A stretch of DNA of 20,263 bases. Origin: Deltaproteobacteria bacterium. Its GTDB lineage: Bacteria; Desulfobacterota; DSM-4660; Desulfatiglandales; HGW-15. This document shows, piece after piece, positions 1-6,861 of the stretch. How positions within the stretch are numbered: position 1 is the stretch's first letter; each line of letters opens with the position of its first letter. The stretch lies in NCBI GenBank assembly GCA_019308985.1, contig JAFDHB010000086.1, forward strand, positions 1-20,263. Direction: 5' to 3'. The notes under the pieces were generated by a model. That model was not told the DNA's origin, ran no database searches, and saw nothing but the letters and a program-made list of their open reading frames with translations. A program made the position numbers and the translations under genes.

Positions 1-464
1 CCCCACCACTGAGAGAACCTTCGGAGGGAGTCTTTGTCTCTGTGGGCGCCACTCCAGATGAGTCGTTTTCTCTCCAGATCATAGACATTGGTGTGGTAGG
101 TATGTCCTTTCTTCCTGCTGATCTCATCGATGCCGATGAATCTAACACCGTGGTAGTCTTCCCGCTCCCTGCCATAGTCAACGGAACCCTCTATCGCGCC
201 TCTGACCGTATTCGAGGAGACATGGAACAGTCCGGGTACCTGATCCCACGACAGCAACCGAGACCAGAACGCAAGCACCGTAATCAGGGGAAAACTGATG
301 GGTCGTTTCCCCATGCTCCAGGGGATACGCTCCACCTTCACCCCATGTTCAGGACAGCTGACCCTGTCCAGGGTAATCCTCGGTTCGTTGTTAATATATG
401 TAACCGACACGATACGATGATCCTTAATCCCGAGCGTGAAACGTACGATACTTTCTATGAGCAT
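1..464 (-). CDS. ISL3-family transposase, N-terminal part (runs off the left edge)
   Basis: Reading the - strand from an ATG at 464 gives an open frame to the window edge, about 154 residues without a stop. The protein includes a CPEHG element, then VERIPWS, then a segment with FIGIDEIS and RKKGHTYHTNVYDL. This is the pattern around the first catalytic Asp of ISL3-family DDE transposases (ID-E-S-x-x-KGH). A strong Shine-Dalgarno (GGAGGTGA, minus strand) lies about 5 bases upstream of the ATG, which fixes the start. The N-terminus is short for ISL3: only one Cys-His pair of the usual zinc-binding region is visible. The C-terminal two thirds, with the remaining catalytic residues, lie outside the window, so activity cannot be judged. 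The family call is from motifs only. Confidence 0.85.
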   Translation of the reverse strand, partial: MLIESIVRFTLGIKDHRIVSVTYINNEPRITLDRVSCPEHGVKVERIPWSMGKRPISFPLITVLAFWSRLLSWDQVPGLFHVSSNTVRGAIEGSVDYGREREDYHGVRFIGIDEISRKKGHTYHTNVYDLERKRLIWSGAHRDKDSLRRFSQWW

Positions 465-572
465 GAGTCACCTCCGTTATCAGGTATTTGTGATAACACC
501 ATAACTAACGGACTTGGCTCATGCTTTCAACGTGTAAGGCCCTTTATTGGGCACAGATTCTTATGAGAAGCC
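1..572 (-). mobile_element. ISL3-like insertion sequence, one end present
   Basis: The transposase gene begins at 464 and about 100 bp of AT-rich non-coding DNA precedes it. On the minus strand a sequence starting GGCTTCTCATAAGAATC ends near 572, only 13 bp from the tctB stop codon. ISL3 terminal repeats commonly begin with GG and a pyrimidine-rich stretch, so this is the likely element end. The other end is outside the window, so neither the partner inverted repeat nor the 8-bp target duplication can be checked. The exact boundary is inference. Confidence 0.45.
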
Positions 573-584
573 TAAAAATTTTTC

Positions 585-1068
585 CTAAGGGCTGATACCC
601 ATCCATTTCAAGACCATTCCTTGGGGCCAGGGTAAATTCAAAATTTTATCAAAAAAGACTATAGTACTTGTCCAGACAACAATCGAATATAGTAAAGAGT
701 GGTACCATTTTAACTTTGCTTGAATGAAAGCATATAAAAGTAAAAAGAAAAATGTCGCTACAAAAAATCCAAACAATAAAATCGATATAAAATATATATA
801 TATCCAGCTAAAATAAATTAAAGCCCTCCTTATGATTTCATGTTTAGCTATAGCGCCATCTAGAGGTGAGTCAAAAGTAAAATCATATTTAAATCCAAAA
901 GTTTTTATTCTTATCAGTTCATTGACAAATTGGACTACGCTAAGAATTAAACATGAAATTCCTATGGTTAAGGGAAACAGTTTAACCTCCCAATGCCATT
1001 GAAGGGAACTGATAGTTAGATATAAAAATATAGCAGCTAGTAAAAATTATTCTAGGGCCTATTTTCAC
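585..1068 (-). pseudogene. tctB: Tripartite tricarboxylate transporter small membrane subunit TctB, frameshifted
   Basis: Read leftward, a GTG start at 1068 with AAGGA seven bases upstream begins V-K-I-G-P-R-I-I-F. The frame then changes after a run of five T near 1042-1046. From there the protein continues LLAAIFLYLTISSLQWHWEVKL and on through several hydrophobic helices to a TAG at 585. The span is 484 bp, one base more than a multiple of three, and dropping one T joins both halves into about 160 residues, the normal TctB size. Without the correction the second frame meets a TAA just upstream and has no good start. TctB is the small four-helix membrane subunit of TTT-type solute importers. 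The break may be a real pseudogenising slip or a sequencing error in the homopolymer. Its order after tctC on the same strand supports the call. Confidence 0.75.
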
Positions 1069-1152
1069 TTACAATTCCTTTGGATTATATCTCCATAAAA
1101 TGATTTGAATAACTTTAAGTTTTCTGAAATCGCCACACCGCTTTCATTAAGG

Positions 1153-2280
1153 TTATTCCCCTTTGATTTCCTTATATACTGTATCTACTATGGCGGGCTT
1201 ATCCAGTATCATTTTGATTCGATTACGAGCCTCCTCAGAAAGAAACATAATTTCTTCTTTATTCCCAAATATTTTTTCTTGGTCTGAAAGGTATTCAGGG
1301 CTCCTCAACATATCTCCCCAAGCCTTACTGAGAATTGAAATAATTTTTTCAGGGGTGCCGATAGGGGCTATTACAAACCGAACCGCGCTTTTGGTAGCCG
1401 TCATCCATTTAAGGTATTCCCAGTAAGGTCCGGATGGATATTTTCCAGTTAGTTCTTGGAAAACTTCAACAAAAGTTGGAATGTTTTTAACTCCAGGGTC
1501 TCTAACTATCTCGCCGCTTCCAGTAACAATTCCACCTTGCCATAACGGAACCCAATTGCCAGCCTTTACTTCTTGCAGAGGGGTTCTTCTATAGCCGCTA
1601 ACCAGTGTAGTATATATATCTGCCTCACCCCGCCCAAGTGCAAGATAGGCCTCTGCTCCACCCTGATAACCGGTTACTTGTATAAAATCGGCATCTTTAC
1701 CTCGCTTAAGGCCGAGTATTTTCATTGATGCTCCATCTCGAACATAGGAATCATCACGTGTTAGATTGGCAATGACAATAGGTTTCTTGGTTGGGTTTAA
1801 GAAACTTTTATACCCTTTGGGGAAAACCGCCTTTCTGCCAAAAGTAACATTCGTGTCTTGAAGGCCCGCGATTATCGGAACATCGCGAAGATCTGCTGTC
1901 CCTTTTGGATATTTTTCAAATTCAGTTGCTTGCCTTGATGCTAATGCCCCTCCAAAACAGCCAATTGTAAGTCCATTTGGCTTTGCCACTCGAGTTAGCC
2001 ACCTATAACCAACAAGGCCGGTAGCTCCTGGCATATTTTTCACGATTATGTCTGGATGGCCTGGAAGAAATTTTCCAATATGCCTCGCCATAAGCCGGGT
2101 CCATGTATCTGAGGACCCTCCTGGGCTGAAGTTGCAAACGAGGACAACTTTTTTACCTTTATAGAATTCTTCTGCACCCCAGGATTGACTCGAATTGATC
2201 AGCAGCAAACCCGTCATAAATATGAATATCAGAGGACAAAATCTTCTTTTAAAATGTACCCAATTGATGAGATCTACCAT
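1153..2280 (-). CDS. tctC: Tripartite tricarboxylate transporter substrate-binding protein (TctC/Bug family)
   Basis: This 375-residue protein starts with a signal peptide: K-R-R at 11-13, a hydrophobic core at 17-28, and probable cleavage after Ala36 (SWGA/EEF). The mature protein begins YKGKKVVLVCNFSPGGSSD. The GFSPGG-x-x-D type loop and the later KNMPGATGLVGYRWL segment are hallmarks of the Bug/TctC periplasmic receptors, which bind carboxylates and deliver them to TctA-TctB. An AAAGGGGG Shine-Dalgarno lies a few bases before the ATG at 2280. The gene sits between tctA (131-bp gap) and tctB (85-bp gap), all leftward, which fits one operon. The ligand cannot be told from sequence; receptors of this family take citrate, other di- and tricarboxylates, aromatic acids or terephthalate. 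Confidence 0.9.
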   Translation of the reverse strand: MVDLINWVHFKRRFCPLIFIFMTGLLLINSSQSWGAEEFYKGKKVVLVCNFSPGGSSDTWTRLMARHIGKFLPGHPDIIVKNMPGATGLVGYRWLTRVAKPNGLTIGCFGGALASRQATEFEKYPKGTADLRDVPIIAGLQDTNVTFGRKAVFPKGYKSFLNPTKKPIVIANLTRDDSYVRDGASMKILGLKRGKDADFIQVTGYQGGAEAYLALGRGEADIYTTLVSGYRRTPLQEVKAGNWVPLWQGGIVTGSGEIVRDPGVKNIPTFVEVFQELTGKYPSGPYWEYLKWMTATKSAVRFVIAPIGTPEKIISILSKAWGDMLRSPEYLSDQEKIFGNKEEIMFLSEEARNRIKMILDKPAIVDTVYKEIKGE

Positions 2281-2411
2281 GATAACCCCCTTTCTTGTTT
2301 GAAGGATTTAAGATAAAAGTGATGCTCGCTCCCGCAAAGCTGGTGATTTCAAGAACCCCTGTAGAGGGCGATATCACCAGGAAAGCCCTGTTGGGACTAG
2401 TTATTGATTAC

Positions 2412-3905
2412 TTATTTAAGTAGTTTCTTCTTTATGGCATCCTCAGTCTTTTTTTGACGAAGGCCGTAGTATAACGTGACAAGAATAATGACCGAAATGA
2501 TCAAAACAATTGGCCTTAAAAAAAATTCAGGTCCATACCTGTCCAAAGAAATGAAGAAATAGTTTTCCGCTATACGACTTAATATGAAACCCAATATCAA
2601 CGGCGGGCGAGGCCAGTCAAATCTTTTCATTAGCCACCCTAAGCTACCAACTGACAATAATACGATAAGATCACCCAACGAACGTTTCATTTGAAACGAT
2701 GCGAGAAAAACAGCAACAAGTATTGGTGGCATCAAACGGTGAACATTAATAAAACATAACTTCGCAATCCACTTTGTGAGAACAAGACAAATACCAGCGC
2801 CCATTATGTTTGCAAAAATTATGCTCCAAACCATTAGAAAAGTTAGATCCAAGTGTTTACTAAGCATGTCAGGACCGGGGGTAATCCCCTGTATCATAAA
2901 ACCCCCCAAAATCAATGCCATCGATGCGCTCCCGGGCACACCAAAAGCAAGGGTTGGAATCAAAGCTCCGCCTTCTTTTGCATTATTAGATGTTTCAGAG
3001 GCAATAACTCCTCTGACATCGCCTTTTCCAAAAGTATTTGTAGCCCCTTTTTCAGTCTGCAATGCGTGACCGTAGGAAACCCAATCAGCCACCGCGCCTC
3101 CTAAACCGGGAATTGCGCCGATCCAAGTCCCAATTATGGCTGAACGAATCATCAAAAAATAGTTCTTGAAAACATCACGAACACCTATACTCGCACCTTT
3201 CATAACTTCTTTTGGTACTTCCGCGATCTTTGTTCCACGAATAACAAGGTCACCTATTTCTGGCAGAGCAAAAATTCCCAATCCAATAGGAATTAGCGGA
3301 AGTCCATCCCAAAGATATAACTGCCCAAAGGTCCACCTTTCAACACCCATCCTCGGATCTAATCCCACCATCCCCAAAAACAAACCAAACCCACCTACAA
3401 GAAGGCCTTTGATTGGTTCATTCCCACTAATTGCTCCAACCATCGAAAGTCCCAAAATTGTTAACATAAAAAGTTCTGGTGCCCCAAAAAGAAAAATAAT
3501 TGTTCTGATTATTGGAATGCTAAAAAATAGTACTACAGCGCCGACGATCCCTCCTAACATCGAGGCCATATAAGCTGCGCCTAATGCTCTTCCGGCTTCC
3601 CCTCTTTTAGCCATAGGGTAACCATCTAAAATTGTTGCCATTGAGGCAGCAGTCCCTGGAACGCTAATCAAAACGGCGGGAATTGTATCTGACGTACAAG
3701 TAATTGAAGTAAGCCCTATCATAAATGCAAAAGATTGAAATGGATCAAGAGTAAAGCTAAAAGGCAAAAATATTGATAATCCAACAAGGCCGCCAAGTCC
3801 AGGAATCACTCCGAGAGTTAGACCGCTTAATATACCTATTATCAAAAAAAAGAAGTTCGCTGGAATTAGTAAATGTGTTAATCCCAACATAAAAGGCTCA
3901 AGCAT
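2412..3905 (-). CDS. tctA: Tripartite tricarboxylate transporter large membrane subunit TctA
   Basis: A highly hydrophobic protein of about 497 residues with roughly ten or more membrane segments. Family signatures are GVIPGLGGLVGLSIFLPF near the N-terminus, DGYPMAKRGEAGRALGAA near residue 100, and a repeat-like second half beginning GAIPGLGGAVADWVSY. TctA forms the sodium-coupled translocation path of TTT importers in the inner membrane and works with TctB and the TctC receptor. I place the start at the ATG at 3905, because GGAG lies about nine bases upstream and MLEPFMLGL matches usual TctA N-termini. An ATG at 3911 and a TTG at 3920 are alternatives in the same frame. It is the first gene of the leftward operon and is divergent from the XRE-cupin regulator, which is a likely controller. 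Confidence 0.92.
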   Translation of the reverse strand: MLEPFMLGLTHLLIPANFFFLIIGILSGLTLGVIPGLGGLVGLSIFLPFSFTLDPFQSFAFMIGLTSITCTSDTIPAVLISVPGTAASMATILDGYPMAKRGEAGRALGAAYMASMLGGIVGAVVLFFSIPIIRTIIFLFGAPELFMLTILGLSMVGAISGNEPIKGLLVGGFGLFLGMVGLDPRMGVERWTFGQLYLWDGLPLIPIGLGIFALPEIGDLVIRGTKIAEVPKEVMKGASIGVRDVFKNYFLMIRSAIIGTWIGAIPGLGGAVADWVSYGHALQTEKGATNTFGKGDVRGVIASETSNNAKEGGALIPTLAFGVPGSASMALILGGFMIQGITPGPDMLSKHLDLTFLMVWSIIFANIMGAGICLVLTKWIAKLCFINVHRLMPPILVAVFLASFQMKRSLGDLIVLLSVGSLGWLMKRFDWPRPPLILGFILSRIAENYFFISLDRYGPEFFLRPIVLIISVIILVTLYYGLRQKKTEDAIKKKLLK

Positions 3906-4250
3906 TCCCATGCTCTCCAATTCTTCTGGTTTTAGAAATCATTTAGACTTCCAAACCCCTGCCTTTTGAATATCCATTGTGTCATCAGGTATAGGCATTT
4001 CCCACCAATGTCTTGTCTGCTTATCTTGGCCAATCCTCCTGATTTTATCTGGTTGATGCTTCGATGTTTGCTATAAGAAAACATATTTGTCAAGCAAAAA
4101 TTCCAATTATTTAGAATACCTGCTTACTTTTTGAAATTGCATCACCTAATTTGAGCCTGCTCAACGCCATAATATGTTGATATATTGAGTTATTTAGGGC
4201 GCTATTTTGAAAAGTAACCCACTAAATCCTTATAGAATGGGGGTTTTGTG

Positions 4251-4268
4251 TATAGTGGACCCCAAAAA
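4251..4268 (+). repeat. Left arm of an 18-bp perfect inverted repeat around the regulator
   Basis: TATAGTGGACCCCAAAAA here is the exact reverse complement of 5253-5270. The two arms enclose about 1,020 bp containing the XRE-cupin gene. GTGGACCCC followed by short repeated AACCC boxes resembles insertion-sequence ends (IS21 or IS3 type), but there is no transposase between the arms and no clear target-site duplication outside them. The repeat itself is certain; its origin is inference. Confidence 0.7.
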
Positions 4269-4412
4269 CGTGAAAAAGCAACCCAATTTTCATAGGCAAA
4301 AATGATAGAAGTAACCCAAGATTTCAATGCTTGTCGTCCGACCATAAAAGCTTACAACTTCCGGTTTTATCTAAGCTTTTTGGTTTTGCTTCTTATCCTG
4401 TATACTCCTGAA

Positions 4413-4429
4413 ATATTGAACATCAATAT
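4413..4429. promoter_or_regulatory. Palindromic candidate operator upstream of the XRE-cupin regulator
   Basis: ATATTGA-ACA-TCAATAT is a perfect 7-bp inverted repeat with a three-base centre, placed 90 bp before the regulator start in the divergent region. Dimeric XRE-type repressors commonly bind such sites, so autoregulation or control of the divergent tct operon is plausible. A looser relative (AATATGTTGATATATT) lies near 4171-4186. No direct evidence of binding exists in the sequence. Confidence 0.4.
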
Positions 4430-4518
4430 TGAACAGGCTCAATTTAATATGCATAAAAAGGGTCAAAATTTTGCTTGACAGGCTTGACAGGAAAGTTTTC
4501 CAGTGGCAAACTCTGTTT

Positions 4519-5106
4519 ATGAAAGATTCAGATTTAGAGAGACGTTCTTTGGAGATCGCGATCGCGCGACGTATCAGGGAAAAAAGAAAACAGAAAGGCT
4601 GGACACTGGAGGTACTTGCGAAAGTGACCGGCATTTCCAAAGGCTACTTGTCTCAGATTGAGAATGGAGGGAAGGTCCCTCCTATCGGGACACTGACCAA
4701 GATTGCATTCGGCCTTGGCGAAACCGCGTTAGCCTTGATATCAGGAGAACCGAGCCAGGAGAATTCGAGTAAAATGGCCGTTAGTAGGGTGGAAGACAGG
4801 GTGACCATAGCTCACTTTGATGCTTCTCCCAATTCCATTTACGAGTCCTTCGCATTCAATAAAAAGGACCGTATAATGGACACATACTGCGTTACGGTAA
4901 GTCATGAGTTTCCTCCAATGCCAATGATGCATTCAGGCCAGGAATTTAACTACATATTGGAAGGCGTCATCGAGTTTTATTATGATGGGCAGACGCAACA
5001 ACTTAAATCCGGTGATGCGGTTTACTTTAATAGCGACCAGCCCCATATGGGTAGAAGTTTAAGCGAAAAGCCTGCCAAGTTATTAGTGATTTTTTGTAAA
5101 TCTTAA
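4519..5106 (+). CDS. XRE-family transcriptional regulator with C-terminal cupin domain
   Basis: From the ATG at 4519 the protein has 195 residues, the usual size for XRE-cupin regulators. Residues about 14-72 form the helix-turn-helix (RRIREKRKQKGWTLEVLAKV, then GISKGYLSQIENGGKVPPIGTL). Residues about 115-192 form a small cupin barrel, with HSGQEFNYILEG as the first motif and GDAVYFNSDQPH as the second. The cupin probably senses a small ligand. The frame also stays open back to a TTG at 4429, but that extension (NRLNLICIKRVK...) is not family-like. A clear Shine-Dalgarno is lacking before 4519, so the start is somewhat uncertain. The gene is divergent from tctA, suggesting control of that importer. 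Its last codons fall in a 63-bp tandem duplication, and the first copy leaves the reading frame and TAA stop intact. Confidence 0.85.
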   Translation: MKDSDLERRSLEIAIARRIREKRKQKGWTLEVLAKVTGISKGYLSQIENGGKVPPIGTLTKIAFGLGETALALISGEPSQENSSKMAVSRVEDRVTIAHFDASPNSIYESFAFNKKDRIMDTYCVTVSHEFPPMPMMHSGQEFNYILEGVIEFYYDGQTQQLKSGDAVYFNSDQPHMGRSLSEKPAKLLVIFCKS

Positions 5107-5201
5107 ACGCAGGGATGCCAATGACAAACCTACCTTAACAAGTTATTAGTGATTTTTTGTAAATCTTAAACGCAGGGATGCCAATGACAAACCTACCTTA
5201 A
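5076..5201 (+). repeat. Perfect 63-bp tandem duplication at the 3' end of the regulator gene
   Basis: Positions 5076-5138 and 5139-5201 are identical, 63 bp each, starting CAAGTTATTAGTGATTT and ending ACAAACCTACCTTAA. The first copy encodes the last ten or so residues and the TAA of the XRE-cupin gene; the second copy is downstream and non-coding. Identity across the full unit implies a recent slip or an assembly duplication. Confidence 0.95.
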
Positions 5202-5252
5202 TAATAGGGATACGAAAATTATTACGATGTTGATATGAAATCTACAAAATCA

Positions 5253-5270
5253 TTTTTGGGGTCCACTATA
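5253..5270 (-). repeat. Right arm of the 18-bp perfect inverted repeat
   Basis: TTTTTGGGGTCCACTATA is the exact reverse complement of 4251-4268. Matching stops abruptly on both sides, so the repeat is 18 bp. The bases outside the two arms do not match as a target duplication. It may be one end of a lost or non-autonomous insertion element. Confidence 0.7.
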
Positions 5271-5310
5271 AGGAGGGCTGCAAACAAGGCCGTGCTGGTG
5301 CAGGGCTTGG

Positions 5311-5365
5311 AGTCAAGCGAAGAAATATGAATTCTTCGCCGAGGGAGGTCTTTTTTCACTTGACT
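5311..5365. repeat. Nested inverted repeats with a T-run (hairpin, possible weak terminator)
   Basis: An inner perfect stem GCGAAGAA/TTCTTCGC (5317-5324 and 5332-5339, seven-base loop) lies inside an outer pair AGTCAAG/CTTGACT (5311-5317 and 5359-5365). A run of six T (5351-5356) follows the inner stem by eleven bases, too far for a textbook intrinsic terminator. CTTGACT recurs at 5398-5404. It could end transcription from the regulator or be an insertion-element remnant. Confidence 0.3.
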
Positions 5366-5929
5366 CGCCCTCTAAAATGGGTGACCCTTTTACTTTACTT
5401 GACTGATGCTCAAGGAAGACGATTATCACGGCCTTGGGGCGGCGCCAATATTGCCCACAAGGAGGTGATACCTCGCACCCCCTGAGAGGGAAAGCATATA
5501 TTATGATTTGCTCGGCAGCCAGCCAAGAGGCCAGTCTCTTTCCTGCTCAAAAAACACTTGAAAAACCTCCCAAAAATTTATTAGAAATGACCCATTGCAA
5601 CCTACGTCCGGCAAGATTCGGACCGCCTGGTTGTCCCCAAACCAACACCTAGCGGTGATTTCCTTGTATTTTCATAGTCCTACTGAGCAATTGAACAGCG
5701 TTACTAGAAGGATGAGCTCCAGGGCAAATAAAAGCGACATATAGGCGCGATCATTTCCTTTTCTGCTACAACAGCATAACCCACAAGCCTGATCGTGAAG
5801 AATTCTGGTAACAGCAGTCTCTCTGCTGCAAACCATGAACTTTAAGCTCAATCTTTAGGAATAGGGCGGCAAGGACCCTTCAGCCTATTTTCTTACCTGC
5901 CCCAGTTAGTAGGACTCTTCTTCTAACCC

Positions 5930-5935
5930 TATGAT
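5930..5935 (+). promoter_or_regulatory. Candidate -10 box for the CRISPR-Cas operon
   Basis: TATGAT matches the sigma-70 -10 consensus at five of six positions and lies about 20 bp before the cas6 ATG. The sequence at the expected -35 distance (TTAGTA, 5906-5911) is weak. A promoter somewhere in this gap is expected because cas6 is the first gene of the locus; this exact site is a guess. Confidence 0.25.
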
Positions 5936-5955
5936 ACAATTGCGAAGGCCATCCA

Positions 5956-6861
5956 ATGCTCTTCGGCGATTATAGCTTTTTCTGCCTTCTTGAAAACGAG
6001 GCATTCCTGCCCTATTACAAAGGCTCCACTTTCAGGGGGGTCTTTGGGACAGCCCTTAAAAGAGTCGTCTGTGCGTTAAGAAGAGAGGAATGCAAAGATT
6101 GCATCCTCAGGGAGCGTTGCCTGTATTCCCAGGTATTTGAAACCCCCTCTTCCAGGCCCCACCCCTTTGTGATAGAACCACCTCTCTCAACGGATACCCA
6201 TTTTGAAGGGGGCTCCCCCTTCAATTTTTCCTTACTCCTCTTCGGCGAGGCGAACAAGAACCTCCCTTATTTCATCTATGCCTTCGAGCAAATGGGCAAA
6301 ATAGGTATCGGAAAGCGGGTTGGAGGCAAAAGGGGCCGATTTGCTGTCGAGAGCGTCAAGATCGGAGATGAATTGGTCTATGATGGAAACGAGGGCAAGA
6401 TAATCATGAAAGACCCTACACAACTCAGCTTGAATCATGGCAAAGAAAAGACCCAAAAGGGTATATCCCGGCTCAGGTTGATTTTAATAACCCCCCTGCG
6501 CCTCAAATTCCATAACCGGTTGACCGCAGAGCTCCCCTTTCACGTGCTCGTGAGGGCCATGCTGAGGAGAGTATCTTCCCTGTACAATGCCTTCTGTGAA
6601 GGTGAACCCGATCTTGATTACAAGGGCCTGGTTCACCGGGCACAGTCCGTGAAGGTCGTTAGATCTGAAATTGATTGGTTTGACTGGCAAAGGTACTCCG
6701 GCCGCCAGGACCGTTCCATGCTCATGGGGGGAATTGTGGGTTCCATTACCTACGAGGGAGAAATCGGCGAATATGTGCCCCTGCTGGATTTCTGCGCCAG
6801 GGTTCACCTTGGCAAACAAACCTCCTTTGGCCTGGGAATGGTAAGGTGGGAGGCTATCTGA
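5956..6861 (+). CDS. cas6: CRISPR pre-crRNA endoribonuclease Cas6 (RAMP superfamily)
   Basis: This 301-residue protein matches the Cas6 group with an N-terminal YYKGSTFRGVFG element and a C-terminal glycine-rich loop (LGKQTSFGLGMV, about 285-296), the RNA-binding loop of RAMP folds. Four cysteines at 39, 46, 49 and 55 (C-x6-C-x2-C-x5-C, in EECKDCILRERCLY) form a probable zinc site typical of this Cas6 subgroup. Its role is to cut the array transcript inside each repeat, leaving an 8-base 5' tag on the crRNAs. It is the first gene of the locus; GAAGG lies about nine bases before the ATG. Its TGA overlaps the next start (TGATG). Catalytic residues vary in Cas6 and cannot be named with confidence. 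Confidence 0.88.
   Translation: MLFGDYSFFCLLENEAFLPYYKGSTFRGVFGTALKRVVCALRREECKDCILRERCLYSQVFETPSSRPHPFVIEPPLSTDTHFEGGSPFNFSLLLFGEANKNLPYFIYAFEQMGKIGIGKRVGGKRGRFAVESVKIGDELVYDGNEGKIIMKDPTQLSLNHGKEKTQKGISRLRLILITPLRLKFHNRLTAELPFHVLVRAMLRRVSSLYNAFCEGEPDLDYKGLVHRAQSVKVVRSEIDWFDWQRYSGRQDRSMLMGGIVGSITYEGEIGEYVPLLDFCARVHLGKQTSFGLGMVRWEAI

Larger units (their letters stand above)
3906..4518. promoter_or_regulatory. Divergent intergenic region between tctA and the XRE-cupin gene
   Basis: This AT-rich stretch has no convincing gene. It should hold the promoters for both directions. A TTGACA hexamer is readable on the minus strand at 4088-4093, and two TTGACA hexamers in direct repeat lie on the plus strand at 4475-4480 and 4484-4489, but no well-spaced -10 accompanies either. 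Three copies of AG(T/C)AACCCA occur at 4213, 4277 and 4310, in and around a terminal-repeat-like sequence at 4251. A palindrome at 4413-4429 is listed separately. The assignment as control region rests on gene layout. Confidence 0.4.
5107..5955. other. Gene-poor spacer between the regulator and the CRISPR locus
   Basis: I see no convincing gene in this 850-bp stretch. Besides the second 63-bp duplicate and the right inverted-repeat arm, it has a hairpin at 5317-5339 and a 72-codon open frame at 5434-5652 that looks spurious (low complexity, no family resemblance, no good ribosome site). Remnant insertion-sequence DNA is possible around 5250-5400. Repeats like those of the array at 20014 are not present here. 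Confidence 0.5.

Noticed and set aside
42..566. Plus-strand 174-codon open frame at the left edge
   Set aside because: It overlaps the ISL3 transposase on the opposite strand, whose protein carries recognisable family motifs and a strong ribosome site; the plus-strand product resembles nothing.
2281..2411. Inverted repeat TGGTGAT/ATCACCA between tctA and tctC (2341-2347, 2373-2379)
   Set aside because: Loop of 25 bases and no T-run after it; too weak for a terminator or attenuator call.
3166..3573. 135-codon plus-strand frame within tctA
   Set aside because: It is antisense to a clearly conserved transporter gene and rich in Pro, Ile and Ser as expected of a shadow frame of a hydrophobic protein.
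5434..5652. 72-codon plus-strand frame in the gap before cas6
   Set aside because: No family resemblance, no convincing ribosome site suited to its start, and composition typical of non-coding translation.
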